A stretch of 64,000 nucleotides of DNA from Sphaerotilus mobilis (GTDB lineage Bacteria; Pseudomonadota; Gammaproteobacteria; Burkholderiales; Burkholderiaceae_C), in the NCBI RefSeq assembly GCF_004216565.1, contig NZ_SGWV01000013.1:1-64000 (forward strand), read 5' to 3'. Shown one piece after another: positions 45,723-55,121 of the stretch. Position 1 is the first letter of the stretch, and every line of letters starts with the position of its first letter. The notes beneath the pieces were generated by a model. It was given only the letters and a program-made list of their open reading frames with translations. It was not told the origin of the DNA and did not search any database. The translations under genes were made by a program, and so were the position numbers.

Positions 45723-46900
45723 TGTCTGCTCACCACCCCGTGATCCTCCCCGACGGCCACGCCACGCTGGGCGTGATGGGCGGCGGCCAGCTCGGCCGCA
45801 TGTTCGTGCACGCCGCCCAGCAGATGGGCTACCGCACCGCAGTGCTCGAACCCGATCCCGCCAGCCCGGCCGGTCTGGTCGCCCACGAACACGTGCGCAC
45901 CGGCTACGAGGACGTCATCGGCTTGACCGCGTTGGCCAACGTCGCCGCCGCCATCACCACCGAGTTCGAGAACGTCAGTGCCGCCTCGCTGCGTCAGCTG
46001 GCGGCGCACCGTCCGGTGGCGCCGGCCGGCGACGCGGTGGCGGTCTGCCAGGACCGCGCCGCCGAGAAGGCCCACTTCGTCGCGAGCGGCGTGCCGTGTG
46101 CGCCACATGCCCGGATCGAGTCTGACGCGGACCTCGCGGCGGTCGATGTGTCGACGCTGTTGCCCGGCATCCTCAAGACATCGCGCATGGGCTATGACGG
46201 CAAGGGCCAGCGCCGCGTGGCCGATGCCGCCGAGCTGGCGCGGGCCTGGTCCGACCTGGGCCGCGTGCCCTGCCTGCTCGAAAAGATGCTGCCGCTGGCG
46301 GCCGAGCTGAGCGTCATCGTGGCGCGTGGCGCCGACGGCTGCTGCGTGCACCTGCCGGTTCAGCGCAACCTGCATCGCGACGGCATCCTGGCCGTCACCA
46401 CCGTGCCTGCCGAAGGCATCCCGGCGGCGACGCAGGACGCCGCGATCGCCTCGGCTGGCCGGATCGCGGCCGAACTGGCCTATGTCGGCGTGTTGTGCAT
46501 CGAGTTCTTTGTGCTGGCCGACGGCAGCCTGGTTGCCAACGAGATGGCGCCGCGCCCGCACAACTCTGGCCACCACAGCATCGACAGCTGCGACGTCTCG
46601 CAGTTCGACCTGCAGGTGCGCACGCTCGCCGGTCTGCCGCTGGTCCAGCCGCGTCTGCATTCGCCCACCGTGATGCTCAACCTGCTGGGCGACCTTTGGT
46701 GGGACGCCGCCGGCCGCGAGCGCACGCCCGACTGGGCTGGCGTGCTGGCCTTGCCCGGCACCCACCTGCATCTCTACGGCAAGGCCGAGGTGCGCAGGGG
46801 CCGCAAGATGGGCCACCTGACCGTGACCGCCGCGACGCCGGAAGCCGCCCGAGCGCTGGCCTTGCAGGTGGCGGCCGTGCTCGGTTTCGAACCGTTCTGA
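45722..46900 (+). CDS. purK: N5-carboxyaminoimidazole ribonucleotide synthase
   Basis: A 392-residue ATP-grasp enzyme making N5-CAIR from AIR, bicarbonate and ATP, the substrate for PurE. Seen: N-terminal LGVMGGGQLGRMFVHAAQQMGY, ITTEFENVSA, the ATP-grasp SRMGYDGKGQRRV, LEKMLPLAAELSVIVAR, and the metal-binding NEMAPRPHNSGHHSIDSC. Its translation is coupled to purE. tsaC begins 15 bases after the stop, so a purE-purK-tsaC transcript is likely. Confidence 0.97.
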   Translation: MSAHHPVILPDGHATLGVMGGGQLGRMFVHAAQQMGYRTAVLEPDPASPAGLVAHEHVRTGYEDVIGLTALANVAAAITTEFENVSAASLRQLAAHRPVAPAGDAVAVCQDRAAEKAHFVASGVPCAPHARIESDADLAAVDVSTLLPGILKTSRMGYDGKGQRRVADAAELARAWSDLGRVPCLLEKMLPLAAELSVIVARGADGCCVHLPVQRNLHRDGILAVTTVPAEGIPAATQDAAIASAGRIAAELAYVGVLCIEFFVLADGSLVANEMAPRPHNSGHHSIDSCDVSQFDLQVRTLAGLPLVQPRLHSPTVMLNLLGDLWWDAAGRERTPDWAGVLALPGTHLHLYGKAEVRRGRKMGHLTVTAATPEAARALALQVAAVLGFEPF

Positions 46901-46914
46901 TCGGCCTTCTCGCC

Positions 46915-47958
46915 ATGCCCGTGCTGTTGCCCAACTCGACCGGGGCCGAGCGCTCGGCCAGCTTGGCCGCCGCCGTCGCCAGACTGGTCGAAGGTGGCCT
47001 GGTGGCCTTGCCGACCGAGACCGTCTACGGCCTTGGCGCCCGGGCCGACGACGCACAGGCTGTCGCCCGCATCTTCGCGGCCAAGGGCCGACCCAGCGAT
47101 CACCCGCTGATCGTGCATGTGGCTGATTTGGCAGGCGCCGAGCACTACGCTGCCGAGATCTCGCCGCTGGCGCAGCGCCTGATGGCGGCCTTCTGGCCGG
47201 GCCCGCTGACGGTGATCGTGCCGCGCCGGCCGGGCATCGCCGAAGCGGCCGCTGGCGGGCAGACCAGCGTAGGCCTGCGCTGCCCGTCGCACCCGATCGC
47301 GCAGGCGCTGTTGCGCGCGGCCGGGCAGGCAGGCGTCAGCGGCGTCGCTGCGCCCAGCGCCAACCGCTTCGGGCGCGTCAGCCCGACCTGCGCCGCCCAT
47401 GTGATGAGCGAGTTCGCCGACACGCCCGAAGCCGCCGGGCTGCTGGTGCTGGACGGGGGTGACTGCGACGTCGGCATCGAGTCGGCCATCGTCGACTGCA
47501 GCCGCGGCCATCCGGTGCTGTTGCGCCCGGGCAGTCTGGGCCGGGCCCTGATCGAGGCGTCAGCGGGCGAGCCGCTGCTCGCCCCGGATGCCCATGCGCC
47601 GCGCGCATCCGGCACGCTGGCGGCGCATTACGCGCCCAGCGCCAAGGTCCGCCTGATGACGTCGACCGCACTGAAGGACGCGCTCGGCGTGCTGGCGTCC
47701 AGCCTGGCTGCGCTGCCCGATGCGTCACGAAAGGCGCCGACCGTGGCGGTATATTCGCGCCTCCCGAAGCCGGCTGGGTTGCAGGGCGTGGTCTGGCGGA
47801 CCATGCCGGCCGACCCGGCAGCGACGGCGCATGAGCTGTTCGGTGCCCTGCGCGACTTCGACGACGCCCACGTCGCGCTGATCTGGGTCGAGCAGCCGCC
47901 GTCCGACAGCGCCTGGGACGGCGTGCGCGACCGGCTGCAACGTGCGGCGGCGGCCTGA
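46915..47958 (+). CDS. tsaC: L-threonylcarbamoyladenylate synthase, Sua5 type
   Basis: A 347-residue enzyme that makes threonylcarbamoyl-AMP from threonine, bicarbonate and ATP for tRNA t6A modification. Residues 1-~205 are the YrdC domain: GGLVALPTETVYGLGA, AKGRPSDHPLIVHV, FWPGPLTVIV, GLRCPSHPIA and APSANRFGRVSPT. A linker follows, then a Sua5-specific C-terminal domain (SGTLAAHYAPSA to the end), so this is the long two-domain form. tsaB, another t6A gene, lies 2.7 kb downstream. Confidence 0.95.
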   Translation: MPVLLPNSTGAERSASLAAAVARLVEGGLVALPTETVYGLGARADDAQAVARIFAAKGRPSDHPLIVHVADLAGAEHYAAEISPLAQRLMAAFWPGPLTVIVPRRPGIAEAAAGGQTSVGLRCPSHPIAQALLRAAGQAGVSGVAAPSANRFGRVSPTCAAHVMSEFADTPEAAGLLVLDGGDCDVGIESAIVDCSRGHPVLLRPGSLGRALIEASAGEPLLAPDAHAPRASGTLAAHYAPSAKVRLMTSTALKDALGVLASSLAALPDASRKAPTVAVYSRLPKPAGLQGVVWRTMPADPAATAHELFGALRDFDDAHVALIWVEQPPSDSAWDGVRDRLQRAAAA

Positions 47959-48006
47959 CCCCAGTTCCCCAGATTCCCTGACCCCCCGGTATCCGTTGGA
48001 GACTCG

Positions 48007-49038
48007 ATGAATCCCCTGTCACGACTCGCGCGCGCCTGGCGCACCGCCACCGTCCTCGCCCTCGCGTTGGCAGGCTTGGCAGGCTGCGACAGCTCCAGCC
48101 GGATCGAGCCCTATGTGCCGACGCGGATGATGTCGTTCGGGGATGACCTGAGTGCCGTCAACGCCGATGGCAGAAAGTACTTCGTCAACGTCGTGGACAG
48201 CAGCAATGTCGTGAACTGCTCTGCGGTGTCGAGCTGGAATCAGATCGTTGCCAATGGCTTCGGCTTGACGATGCCCGGATGCCCTGTCAGTCCGGCGACG
48301 CCGGCGACCGGCTTCAACGGGGCTGTGGCTGGGGCTCGGGTGGATGCCATCAAGCTTCAGGTCGATGCCCGGCTCAACGAGTTTGTCCCTTCGACGCTGG
48401 TGACGATCCAGGGTGGCATGTGGGACGTGCTCGATGCCTACCTGCTGGCCAAGACGGCGACGGACCTTCAGCCCATCTACAACCAGATCGTGACGAAGGC
48501 CAATGTGCTGTCGGCGGCCGTCAACAGTGCCACCCGGCAAGGCCAGGGCGCCCGCGTGGTGTACATCGCCGTGCCCGACCTCGGGCTGTCGCCCTTGGCG
48601 ATCCAGGACCAGGCCGCTGGCAGTTGCGGTGTGCGCGACTGCCGGGCCCTGCTGACCGAACTGAGCGCCCGCTTCAACAGCATCTTCCGCGTCGGCATCT
48701 ACCAGGAAGTCGTCTATGGCCCCGGCGTCACGAACGACGGGCGCTATGCGGCGTTCGTCGACGGTGAAGGCTGGACGAGGACCCTGGTGGCGTCGGTACT
48801 GGGGGATTCCAATGGCACGAAGAACGATGTCTACGGGCTGGATCAGGTGACATCCGCCGCATGCCCGGTCGTAGTGGGGGGGCTGAACGATGACATCAGC
48901 GCGTGCGACACGGCCGATCTCGTCGCGGGTGTGAGCGCCGCAGCCTACCTCTGGGCAGCCAGTGTCCACCCCGGTCAGGCGTGGCATCTGCAGGTCGGAA
49001 CCATCGCCCTCGCCCGCGCCCGCAACAACCCGTTCTGA
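48007..49038 (+). CDS. SGNH/GDSL-like lipoprotein lacking catalytic residues
   Basis: A 343-residue predicted lipoprotein (lipobox LAGC, Cys-27). The mature part follows the SGNH/GDSL lipase order. Block I reads MMSFGDDLSAV, where families have FGDSLSD; the nucleophile Ser is Asp-47. Block II keeps a Gly (NGAVAGARV). Block III reads GGMWD (136-140), with Trp-139 where the oxyanion Asn is expected. Block V reads AASVHPGQAW, keeping His-321 but with Ala-318 where the Asp of DxxH is expected. Thus three of four key positions differ. An esterase is unlikely; a binding protein with a GDSL fold is my inference. It converges with dacB, four bases apart. Confidence 0.72.
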   Translation: MNPLSRLARAWRTATVLALALAGLAGCDSSSRIEPYVPTRMMSFGDDLSAVNADGRKYFVNVVDSSNVVNCSAVSSWNQIVANGFGLTMPGCPVSPATPATGFNGAVAGARVDAIKLQVDARLNEFVPSTLVTIQGGMWDVLDAYLLAKTATDLQPIYNQIVTKANVLSAAVNSATRQGQGARVVYIAVPDLGLSPLAIQDQAAGSCGVRDCRALLTELSARFNSIFRVGIYQEVVYGPGVTNDGRYAAFVDGEGWTRTLVASVLGDSNGTKNDVYGLDQVTSAACPVVVGGLNDDISACDTADLVAGVSAAAYLWAASVHPGQAWHLQVGTIALARARNNPF

Positions 49039-49042
49039 TCGC

Positions 49043-50542
49043 TCAGCGCAGCGCGCCGCCCAGCCGCTCCGCGCCCCAGCCCAGCACCGCGTCGATCACC
49101 GCTCGGCCACCTTCCCGGCTGGCCAGCGGGTGGTTCAGGATGACCACCACAACGGCCCGACGACCGTCCGCGCCATCGAGGTAGCCAGCCACACCGGCCA
49201 CGTCTGAGAGGGAGCCGGTCTTCAGATGTGCCCGACCGGCCACTGACGTGGCGCGGCGTGCGGTGGCCTCGCCGGCCAGCGGCAGGCTGGACACCAGGTC
49301 CGGCATCCACGGCTGGCGCCACGACCAGCGCAGCCACTGCGCCAGGCAACGCGGCGTGATGCGCTCGTCGCGCGACAGGCCCGAGCCGTTGTCCAGCTTC
49401 AACTCGTCTGCCGTGCAACCCACCCGAGGCAACAGACCGGTGACGACCGCGCGGCCGGCGTCCCAGGTCGCGGTTGCTGCGGCCAGCGTGGGTGCTGGCG
49501 ATGCGCCCGGTGGCAAGGGCAGGTTGGGCGGGCCGCCCAGGGCCAGCAACATCTGCTGGGCGATGGTGTTGTTGCTGTAGAGGTTCATCGGCCGCAGCAC
49601 GTCGGCCAGAGGCGGAGAGCTGAATGTGAACAGCGGCAGCGCCTCGCCGCCCGATCCGCCGTTCCTGACCTTGCCCTGCAGCGCGCCGCCGAGCGCGCGC
49701 CACTGCGCCTCGATCGCCCGGGCGGCATGCGTGGCGGGCTCGTTGTAGGCGACCGACCAGCTGCGTTCACCGCAGCTGCGCGGCAGGCCGCCGGCGAAGC
49801 TCCATGACGTGGGCGAGCGGAAGTCGGCCAGCAGCTTGGCGCGCCAATCCTCGCAAGGCCCGTCGAGCAAGGGCACCCGCTCGCTGACCCGCCAGCCCGC
49901 CAGCGGCAGGTCGACCGACACCTCGGCCCAGGCCTGCGAGGGCTGCGGCCGGAAGGTCAGCGTCAAGCTCTTGAAGTTCACCAGCAGCGCATCGGGCCGG
50001 GCGTTGTAGGGCTTGAGCGGCTCGTTGTCGAAGGCGGCGGGATCGACCTCGGGGATGGCGTAAGCGCTGCGGTCGAGCACGATGTCGCCGCGAATCTCGC
50101 GCACGCCGCGCTGGCGGATCTGGTCGAGCAGCAGCCAAAGCCGCTCGGCCACCAGGCTCGGATCGCCACCGCCTCGGATGCGCAGCGAGCCTGTCAGCAC
50201 GCCCTCGCGCGGCAGCGCATCGACGCTCACCAGGGTCTGCCACTGGTGGCTGCGGCCCAGCGTCTCCAGCGCGGACGCCGAGGTCAGCAGCTTCATCAAC
50301 GATGCGGGGTTGACCAGCTGGCCTGCGCGGTGCGCCAGCCACGGTTCGCCGCCATCGACCGGGCCGATCCAGACGTGCATGGCTTCGGCCGGCAAGCCGG
50401 CCTGGGCCAGGGCGGCGGTGATGCGTTGCGGCACCCGCTGGGTCGCTTGTGCGGGTGCTGGAGACGGCAGCATCGCGGCCATCAAGGCCATGGCCTGCAA
50501 GGTCCAGGGCAGGGTGAAGGACGGGCGTCGGGTGGGGTGCAT
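49043..50542 (-). CDS. dacB: D-alanyl-D-alanine carboxypeptidase/endopeptidase (PBP4, S13)
   Basis: A 499-residue periplasmic peptidoglycan hydrolase of class C penicillin-binding proteins. Seen: a signal peptide (~1-32, cut near PAPAQA), SxxK at Ser-81-Lys-84 (NPASLMKL), the SxN motif in NLYSNNTIAQQ, and KTG in AHLKTGSLSDV, with the large inserted domain between SxxK and SxN typical of PBP4. DNGSGLSRDERI is also conserved. It removes or cuts D-Ala cross-links. It is transcribed divergently from tsaB across 114 bases that contain a perfect inverted repeat. Confidence 0.95.
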   Translation of the reverse strand: MHPTRRPSFTLPWTLQAMALMAAMLPSPAPAQATQRVPQRITAALAQAGLPAEAMHVWIGPVDGGEPWLAHRAGQLVNPASLMKLLTSASALETLGRSHQWQTLVSVDALPREGVLTGSLRIRGGGDPSLVAERLWLLLDQIRQRGVREIRGDIVLDRSAYAIPEVDPAAFDNEPLKPYNARPDALLVNFKSLTLTFRPQPSQAWAEVSVDLPLAGWRVSERVPLLDGPCEDWRAKLLADFRSPTSWSFAGGLPRSCGERSWSVAYNEPATHAARAIEAQWRALGGALQGKVRNGGSGGEALPLFTFSSPPLADVLRPMNLYSNNTIAQQMLLALGGPPNLPLPPGASPAPTLAAATATWDAGRAVVTGLLPRVGCTADELKLDNGSGLSRDERITPRCLAQWLRWSWRQPWMPDLVSSLPLAGEATARRATSVAGRAHLKTGSLSDVAGVAGYLDGADGRRAVVVVILNHPLASREGGRAVIDAVLGWGAERLGGALR

Positions 50543-50582
50543 CGCGGTCGATCATAGGAGCCGCAGGCAGGCCCGCACCAGC

Positions 50583-50611
50583 CGACAAGGCCGTTGCCAT
50601 CGGCCTTGTCG
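50583..50611. repeat. perfect 11-base inverted repeat between dacB and tsaB
   Basis: CGACAAGGCCG (50583-50593) and CGGCCTTGTCG (50601-50611) with a 7-base loop lie between two divergent genes, 41 bases from the dacB start and 46 from the tsaB start. A candidate -10 for tsaB (TACACT, 50626-50631) follows. Because both genes point away, a terminator makes little sense; an operator or RNA leader stem is possible. Confidence 0.55.
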
Positions 50612-50656
50612 CCACACCCTCGCCGCTACACTGGATCGGTACATCCGCTCTGCGCC

Positions 50657-51382
50657 ATGCCCTTGCCCTGTCTGCTTGCCCTCGATGCCGCGACCGAACA
50701 CCTGCACCTCGCGGTGTGGCGCGACGGCGTCGTGCACGCCCGCCAGCTGGCCGGTGGTGCCCAGGCCTCGATGAACCTGCTGCCGGCGATCGCCTCGCTG
50801 GTCGACGAGGCGGGCGCGACCTTGCAAGACATCGACGCGATCGGCTACGGACAGGGCCCTGGCGCCTTCACGGGCCTGCGCACCGCCTGCTCGATCGCCC
50901 AGGGCCTGGCCATCGGCCTGGACCGGCCGCTGGTCGCGCTCGACACGCTGGCGCTGGTTGCCGAGTCGGCCCATCGGCAAGCGGGTTTCGAGCGCGTCTG
51001 GACGGTGCTGGATGCGCGCATGGGTGAGGCTTATGCGGCCTGCTGGCAGCGCCATGGTGAAGCCGATTGGCGGCTGGCCACCGATGCAGCGGGCGTCGTC
51101 ATCGCCGGTCCGGCTCTGCTGCGACCAGAGGCCTTGCGCGGCCTCGTGCAAGCCCATCCTGCCGCGCTGGCGGGGCCGGGCTGGATGGTTTTCGAGTCGG
51201 CTGCATCGGACCTGGACTTGCCCATGTGCGTGCTGGCCTTGCCCGACGGTGAGGCGCTGGCCGCGCTGACGCGACAGGCCCATGCGGCACAACGCTGGAT
51301 CGACCCGGCCCTGGCCCTGCCGCTCTATGTGCGCGACAAGGTCGCGCAGACCACCGCCGAACGGGCGGCGGCCCGTGCCTGA
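50657..51382 (+). CDS. tsaB: tRNA t6A biosynthesis protein TsaB
   Basis: A 241-residue ASKHA-fold protein, partner and scaffold for TsaD in the threonylcarbamoyl transfer to A37 of tRNA. Seen: N-terminal LLALDAATEHLHLAVW, IGYGQGPGAFTGLRTACSIAQGLA and VLDARMGEAYAA. The full kinase-like metal residues of TsaD are absent, as expected. rimI begins 13 bases after the stop. I used the ATG at 50657 because homologues start at this strand. Confidence 0.95.
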   Translation: MPLPCLLALDAATEHLHLAVWRDGVVHARQLAGGAQASMNLLPAIASLVDEAGATLQDIDAIGYGQGPGAFTGLRTACSIAQGLAIGLDRPLVALDTLALVAESAHRQAGFERVWTVLDARMGEAYAACWQRHGEADWRLATDAAGVVIAGPALLRPEALRGLVQAHPAALAGPGWMVFESAASDLDLPMCVLALPDGEALAALTRQAHAAQRWIDPALALPLYVRDKVAQTTAERAAARA

Positions 51383-51394
51383 TCGCCGCGCACC

Positions 51395-51961
51395 ATGAGC
51401 GCCCGACCCGATCCCGCCTACCTGGCCCGAGCGCCCCACGCGCCCCGTGCGATGCCGCTGGTGATGCGGCCCATCACGCTGGACACGCTCGATGCCCTGT
51501 TGGCCATCGAGGTGCGCTGCTACACACATCCCTGGAGCCGCGGCAACTTCATCGATGCACTGGCCGCCGGCTACCTCGCGCAGGCGCTGCAGACACCGGC
51601 CGGCGAACTGGTGGCCTACATGATCGCCATGGCCGGCGTCGACGAGTGGCACCTGCTCAATATCACCGTCGCGCCCGAGCACCAGGGCCGCGGCCATGCC
51701 GTGCGGCTGTTGCATGAACTGTCCCGACACGCCCGTGCCACCGGGGCCGAATGCCTGTGGCTGGAGGTCCGGCCCAGCAACGAGCGCGCCCGTGCGGTCT
51801 ATGCCCGGCACGGTTATGTGCAGGTCGGGATGCGACGCGGCTACTACCCCGCCTGCGACGGTCAGCGCGAGGATGCGCTGGTGCTGAGGCTGGACATCGG
51901 CCCGGACCGGTCGGATCGCCGGCCACGTCACGACAGCGAGGGCGGCCATGGTCTGGTCTGA
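51395..51961 (+). CDS. rimI: ribosomal-protein-S18-alanine N-acetyltransferase
   Basis: A 188-residue GNAT acetyltransferase. Seen: RPITLDTLDALLAIEVRCYTHPWS (the RimI-typical E...HPWS), LLNITVAPEHQGRGHAVRLL (acetyl-CoA binding pattern Q/RGxG), ECLWLEVRPSNERARAVYARHGY and VGMRRGYYP. The first ~24 residues and the last ~20 are low complexity; a start at an internal Met is possible. It overlaps udg by 14 bases, so tsaB-rimI-udg is probably one operon. Confidence 0.94.
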   Translation: MSARPDPAYLARAPHAPRAMPLVMRPITLDTLDALLAIEVRCYTHPWSRGNFIDALAAGYLAQALQTPAGELVAYMIAMAGVDEWHLLNITVAPEHQGRGHAVRLLHELSRHARATGAECLWLEVRPSNERARAVYARHGYVQVGMRRGYYPACDGQREDALVLRLDIGPDRSDRRPRHDSEGGHGLV

Positions 51962-52790
51962 ACGGCAGGTCGCGATGCTGGCCGAGATGGGCATCCACCT
52001 TCGGCTACCGACGGCCGAGTCGGTGCAGCAGGTCGCTCCGGCCGAGGTGGTCGCCGGCACGGTGCCCGCCGACATCGCCGCGCCGACAGGGCCGGCAACG
52101 CCTGTCGCACGGCTTGCAGCCCCGGTTGCAGTCCCGGTTGCAGCACCGATCGCCTGGGTCCCCGATGCGGCAAGGTCGACGACGCTGATCGACCCAGCCA
52201 GTCCGGTCGCCGCGATGGGTTGGGACACATTGGCCGATGCCGTCGCCGGCTGCCGCGCTTGCGAGCTGTGCGTGAGCCGCCGCAACACGGTCTTCGGTGC
52301 CGGCAACCGGCAGGCCCGCTGGATGCTGATCGGCGAAGCGCCCGGCGAAAACGAGGACCGCACCGGCCAGCCCTTTGTCGGCGAGGCCGGCCAGTTGCTG
52401 GACAACATGCTCCGTGCCGCCGGCCTGACGCGTGCCGATGGCGGCGGCGAGGACCAGGTCTACATCGCCAACGTGCTGAAGTGCCGCCCGCCGCGCAACC
52501 GCAACCCCGAGCCGCACGAGGTCGAGCGCTGCGAGCCCTACTTGCAGCGCCAGGTCGAACTGGTGCGGCCGCGCCTGATCGTGGCGCTGGGGCGCTTCGC
52601 GGTGCAGTCCATCCTGCGCAGCGCCGAGCCGATCGGCCGGCTGCGCGGCAAGGTCCACCAGTACCACGGCGTGCCGGTGGTGGTGACCTACCACCCCGGC
52701 TACCTGCTGCGCAACCCGGTCGACAAGTCGCGCGTGTGGGAAGACCTGTGTCTGGCCCGCGAGGTCATGGAAGGTCTGGCCTCGCGGTGA
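51948..52790 (+). CDS. udg: uracil-DNA glycosylase, family 4, with Fe-S cluster
   Basis: A 280-residue DNA repair enzyme that removes uracil from DNA. Seen: cluster cysteines in CRACELC (102-108) and C179/C195 in LKCRPP and ERCEPY, the active-site motif GEAPGENEDRTGQPFVG near 127-143, and the second motif VVTYHPGYLLR. The first ~95 residues are an unusual Ala/Pro/Val-rich, probably disordered extension (PVARLAAPVAVPVAAPIAW). It is the last gene of tsaB-rimI-udg and converges with hemB nine bases away. Confidence 0.94.
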   Translation: MVWSERQVAMLAEMGIHLRLPTAESVQQVAPAEVVAGTVPADIAAPTGPATPVARLAAPVAVPVAAPIAWVPDAARSTTLIDPASPVAAMGWDTLADAVAGCRACELCVSRRNTVFGAGNRQARWMLIGEAPGENEDRTGQPFVGEAGQLLDNMLRAAGLTRADGGGEDQVYIANVLKCRPPRNRNPEPHEVERCEPYLQRQVELVRPRLIVALGRFAVQSILRSAEPIGRLRGKVHQYHGVPVVVTYHPGYLLRNPVDKSRVWEDLCLAREVMEGLASR

Positions 52791-52799
52791 CGGCAGGCG

Positions 52800-53891
<1,092 letters not shown>

Positions 53892-53937
53892 TCAGTAGCC
53901 AACCCGATCCAGACGCACAAATCCCGCTGCTACACTC

Positions 53938-54058
53938 GTCCGCGAGCGACGGGCCGCAAGGCCCTCGTTCCCTGCTTTTCCTCCCTGAGCAGGTGCCTTA
54001 CCGTGTTGACAGCGTTAAGGCTTTGCAGCCCCAGCATCGAGCTGGGGCTCTTTTTTTT
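53938..54058 (+). ncRNA. candidate small RNA with four hairpins and terminator
   Basis: A ~120-base stretch without a plausible ORF that folds into consecutive stems. The first is GGGCC/GGCCC on a GCAA tetraloop (53951-53964, extended by CGA/TCG). The second is CCTGC/GCAGG (53971-53993) with the pyrimidine loop TTTTCCTCCCTGA. The third is GCCTTA/TAAGGC (53995-54021). The last is a textbook terminator, AGCCCCAGC/GCTGGGGCT (54027-54049) followed by eight T. A -10-like TACACT (53931-53936) precedes it. The C-rich loop could pair with Shine-Dalgarno sequences. The neighbours on both sides point away, so it does not look like a leader or trailer. The family is unknown to me. Confidence 0.7.
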
Positions 54059-54132
54059 GTGGCGTCGAGTGATCGAGGACAGGTCTGTTGACCCGTCCCA
54101 CGGCGCGGCCCCAACGCGCTTGCCGGCGGTCA

Positions 54133-54157
54133 CGAAAAAGCCGCCCTTCGGGCGGCT
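54133..54157 (-). terminator. Rho-independent terminator of the DUF2726 gene
   Basis: On the minus strand AGCCGCCC and GGGCGGCT flank a three-base loop (positions 54157 down to 54139), followed by TTTTT. It lies about 33 bases after the stop of the minus-strand gene. Confidence 0.88.
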
Positions 54158-54189
54158 GGCGGGGTGGCCGTGTGAAGCGGTCGATCGTG

Positions 54190-54990
54190 TCAGCGACCGA
54201 GTCCGGCGATGCTGTGGGCGGGCGATTTGATGCCACCCAGGGAGCCGTTGTCGGCCAGTTCGTCCGTTCTGACCTCGACCTGATCAAGCGGCGCCGGGCG
54301 CGTCGCGTTGAGGTCATCGAACCAGGTGGTGCGCGGTGGCTCGCTGCCCGCTTCGACCGGCGCGGCGCGACCACGGCCTTCACGGTACAGAACGGGTTCG
54401 AGCGGGCTCGTTTCCGGGCCTTCGTCGGTGACGACTTCGGTGACGGCCTGCGCCACGAAGATCTTGCGCACTGCGGCCGGGTCAGGCAACAACGACTCGG
54501 TCCACACATGCAGCGGAATGCCCCCGGCGCGCAGCACACGTTCGACACGCTGGTGGCGCTTGCGGGCGCGCTCGGTCTCGACCCGGTCGGCCGGCCGGAC
54601 CTCGATCACCGCGATCACGTTGGACGCGGCATCGCAGACCATCAGGTCGACGCACACATGGCCGACCCGGCGCATCCATTCGACGTAGGAGTTCCGCGTC
54701 GGCACGCGCACGAAATGCGAGATCGGCACCTGCGCCAGCACCAGGTGATCGGGCAGCGCACGCCTCAGCACCTCGAAGGCGCGCTGATGGCGCAAGGTCA
54801 GTACCCGGGTGGCCTCGGGCGGCCAGCCGATGACGGTGTCGACAGCGTCCAGCGCCCGCGGGCGACCGACGGTGGCCTTGCGCGGCTTGTCGCCCTGGCT
54901 GCGTCGCCAGGCCCAGACGACGATCGCCGCGCAGATTCCGGAGAAGACCACCAGAGCGATCGGATTGGCGGCCAACAGTGTGAGATCCAT
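54190..54990 (-). CDS. DUF2726 domain protein, membrane anchored
   Basis: A 266-residue protein with one N-terminal membrane segment (residues ~6-24, PIALVVFSGICAAIVVWAW). The DUF2726 domain covers ~55-190: LTLRHQRAFEVLRRALPD, VLAQVPISHFVRV, HVCVDLMVCDAASNVIAVIEV (a PD-(D/E)xK-like strand order D..E) and RVLRAGGIPLHVWTE. DUF2726 is thought to be related to restriction-endonuclease-like folds; the function is unknown. The C-terminal ~70 residues are disordered. The ATG at 54990 is used; a GTG directly before it is possible. Confidence 0.82.
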   Translation of the reverse strand: MDLTLLAANPIALVVFSGICAAIVVWAWRRSQGDKPRKATVGRPRALDAVDTVIGWPPEATRVLTLRHQRAFEVLRRALPDHLVLAQVPISHFVRVPTRNSYVEWMRRVGHVCVDLMVCDAASNVIAVIEVRPADRVETERARKRHQRVERVLRAGGIPLHVWTESLLPDPAAVRKIFVAQAVTEVVTDEGPETSPLEPVLYREGRGRAAPVEAGSEPPRTTWFDDLNATRPAPLDQVEVRTDELADNGSLGGIKSPAHSIAGLGR

Positions 54991-55121
54991 CACGACAAGT
55001 TAGCGTGCACGCACAAGGTCGTCAATGCTGCCCCTTGCGCGATTCATGTAACAGTCTCACCACTTGAAGTGATGCGGCGAGATGCGAACCGTGCTTGGAA
55101 ACGGTTGCGCCCCAGAACGGG

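Noticed and set aside
53938-54058. Possibility that the small-RNA candidate is 4.5S (SRP) RNA because ffh is nearby
   Set aside because: The conserved SRP loop (GGAAG...AGCAGCC type) is absent and the fold is several short stems instead of one long hairpin.
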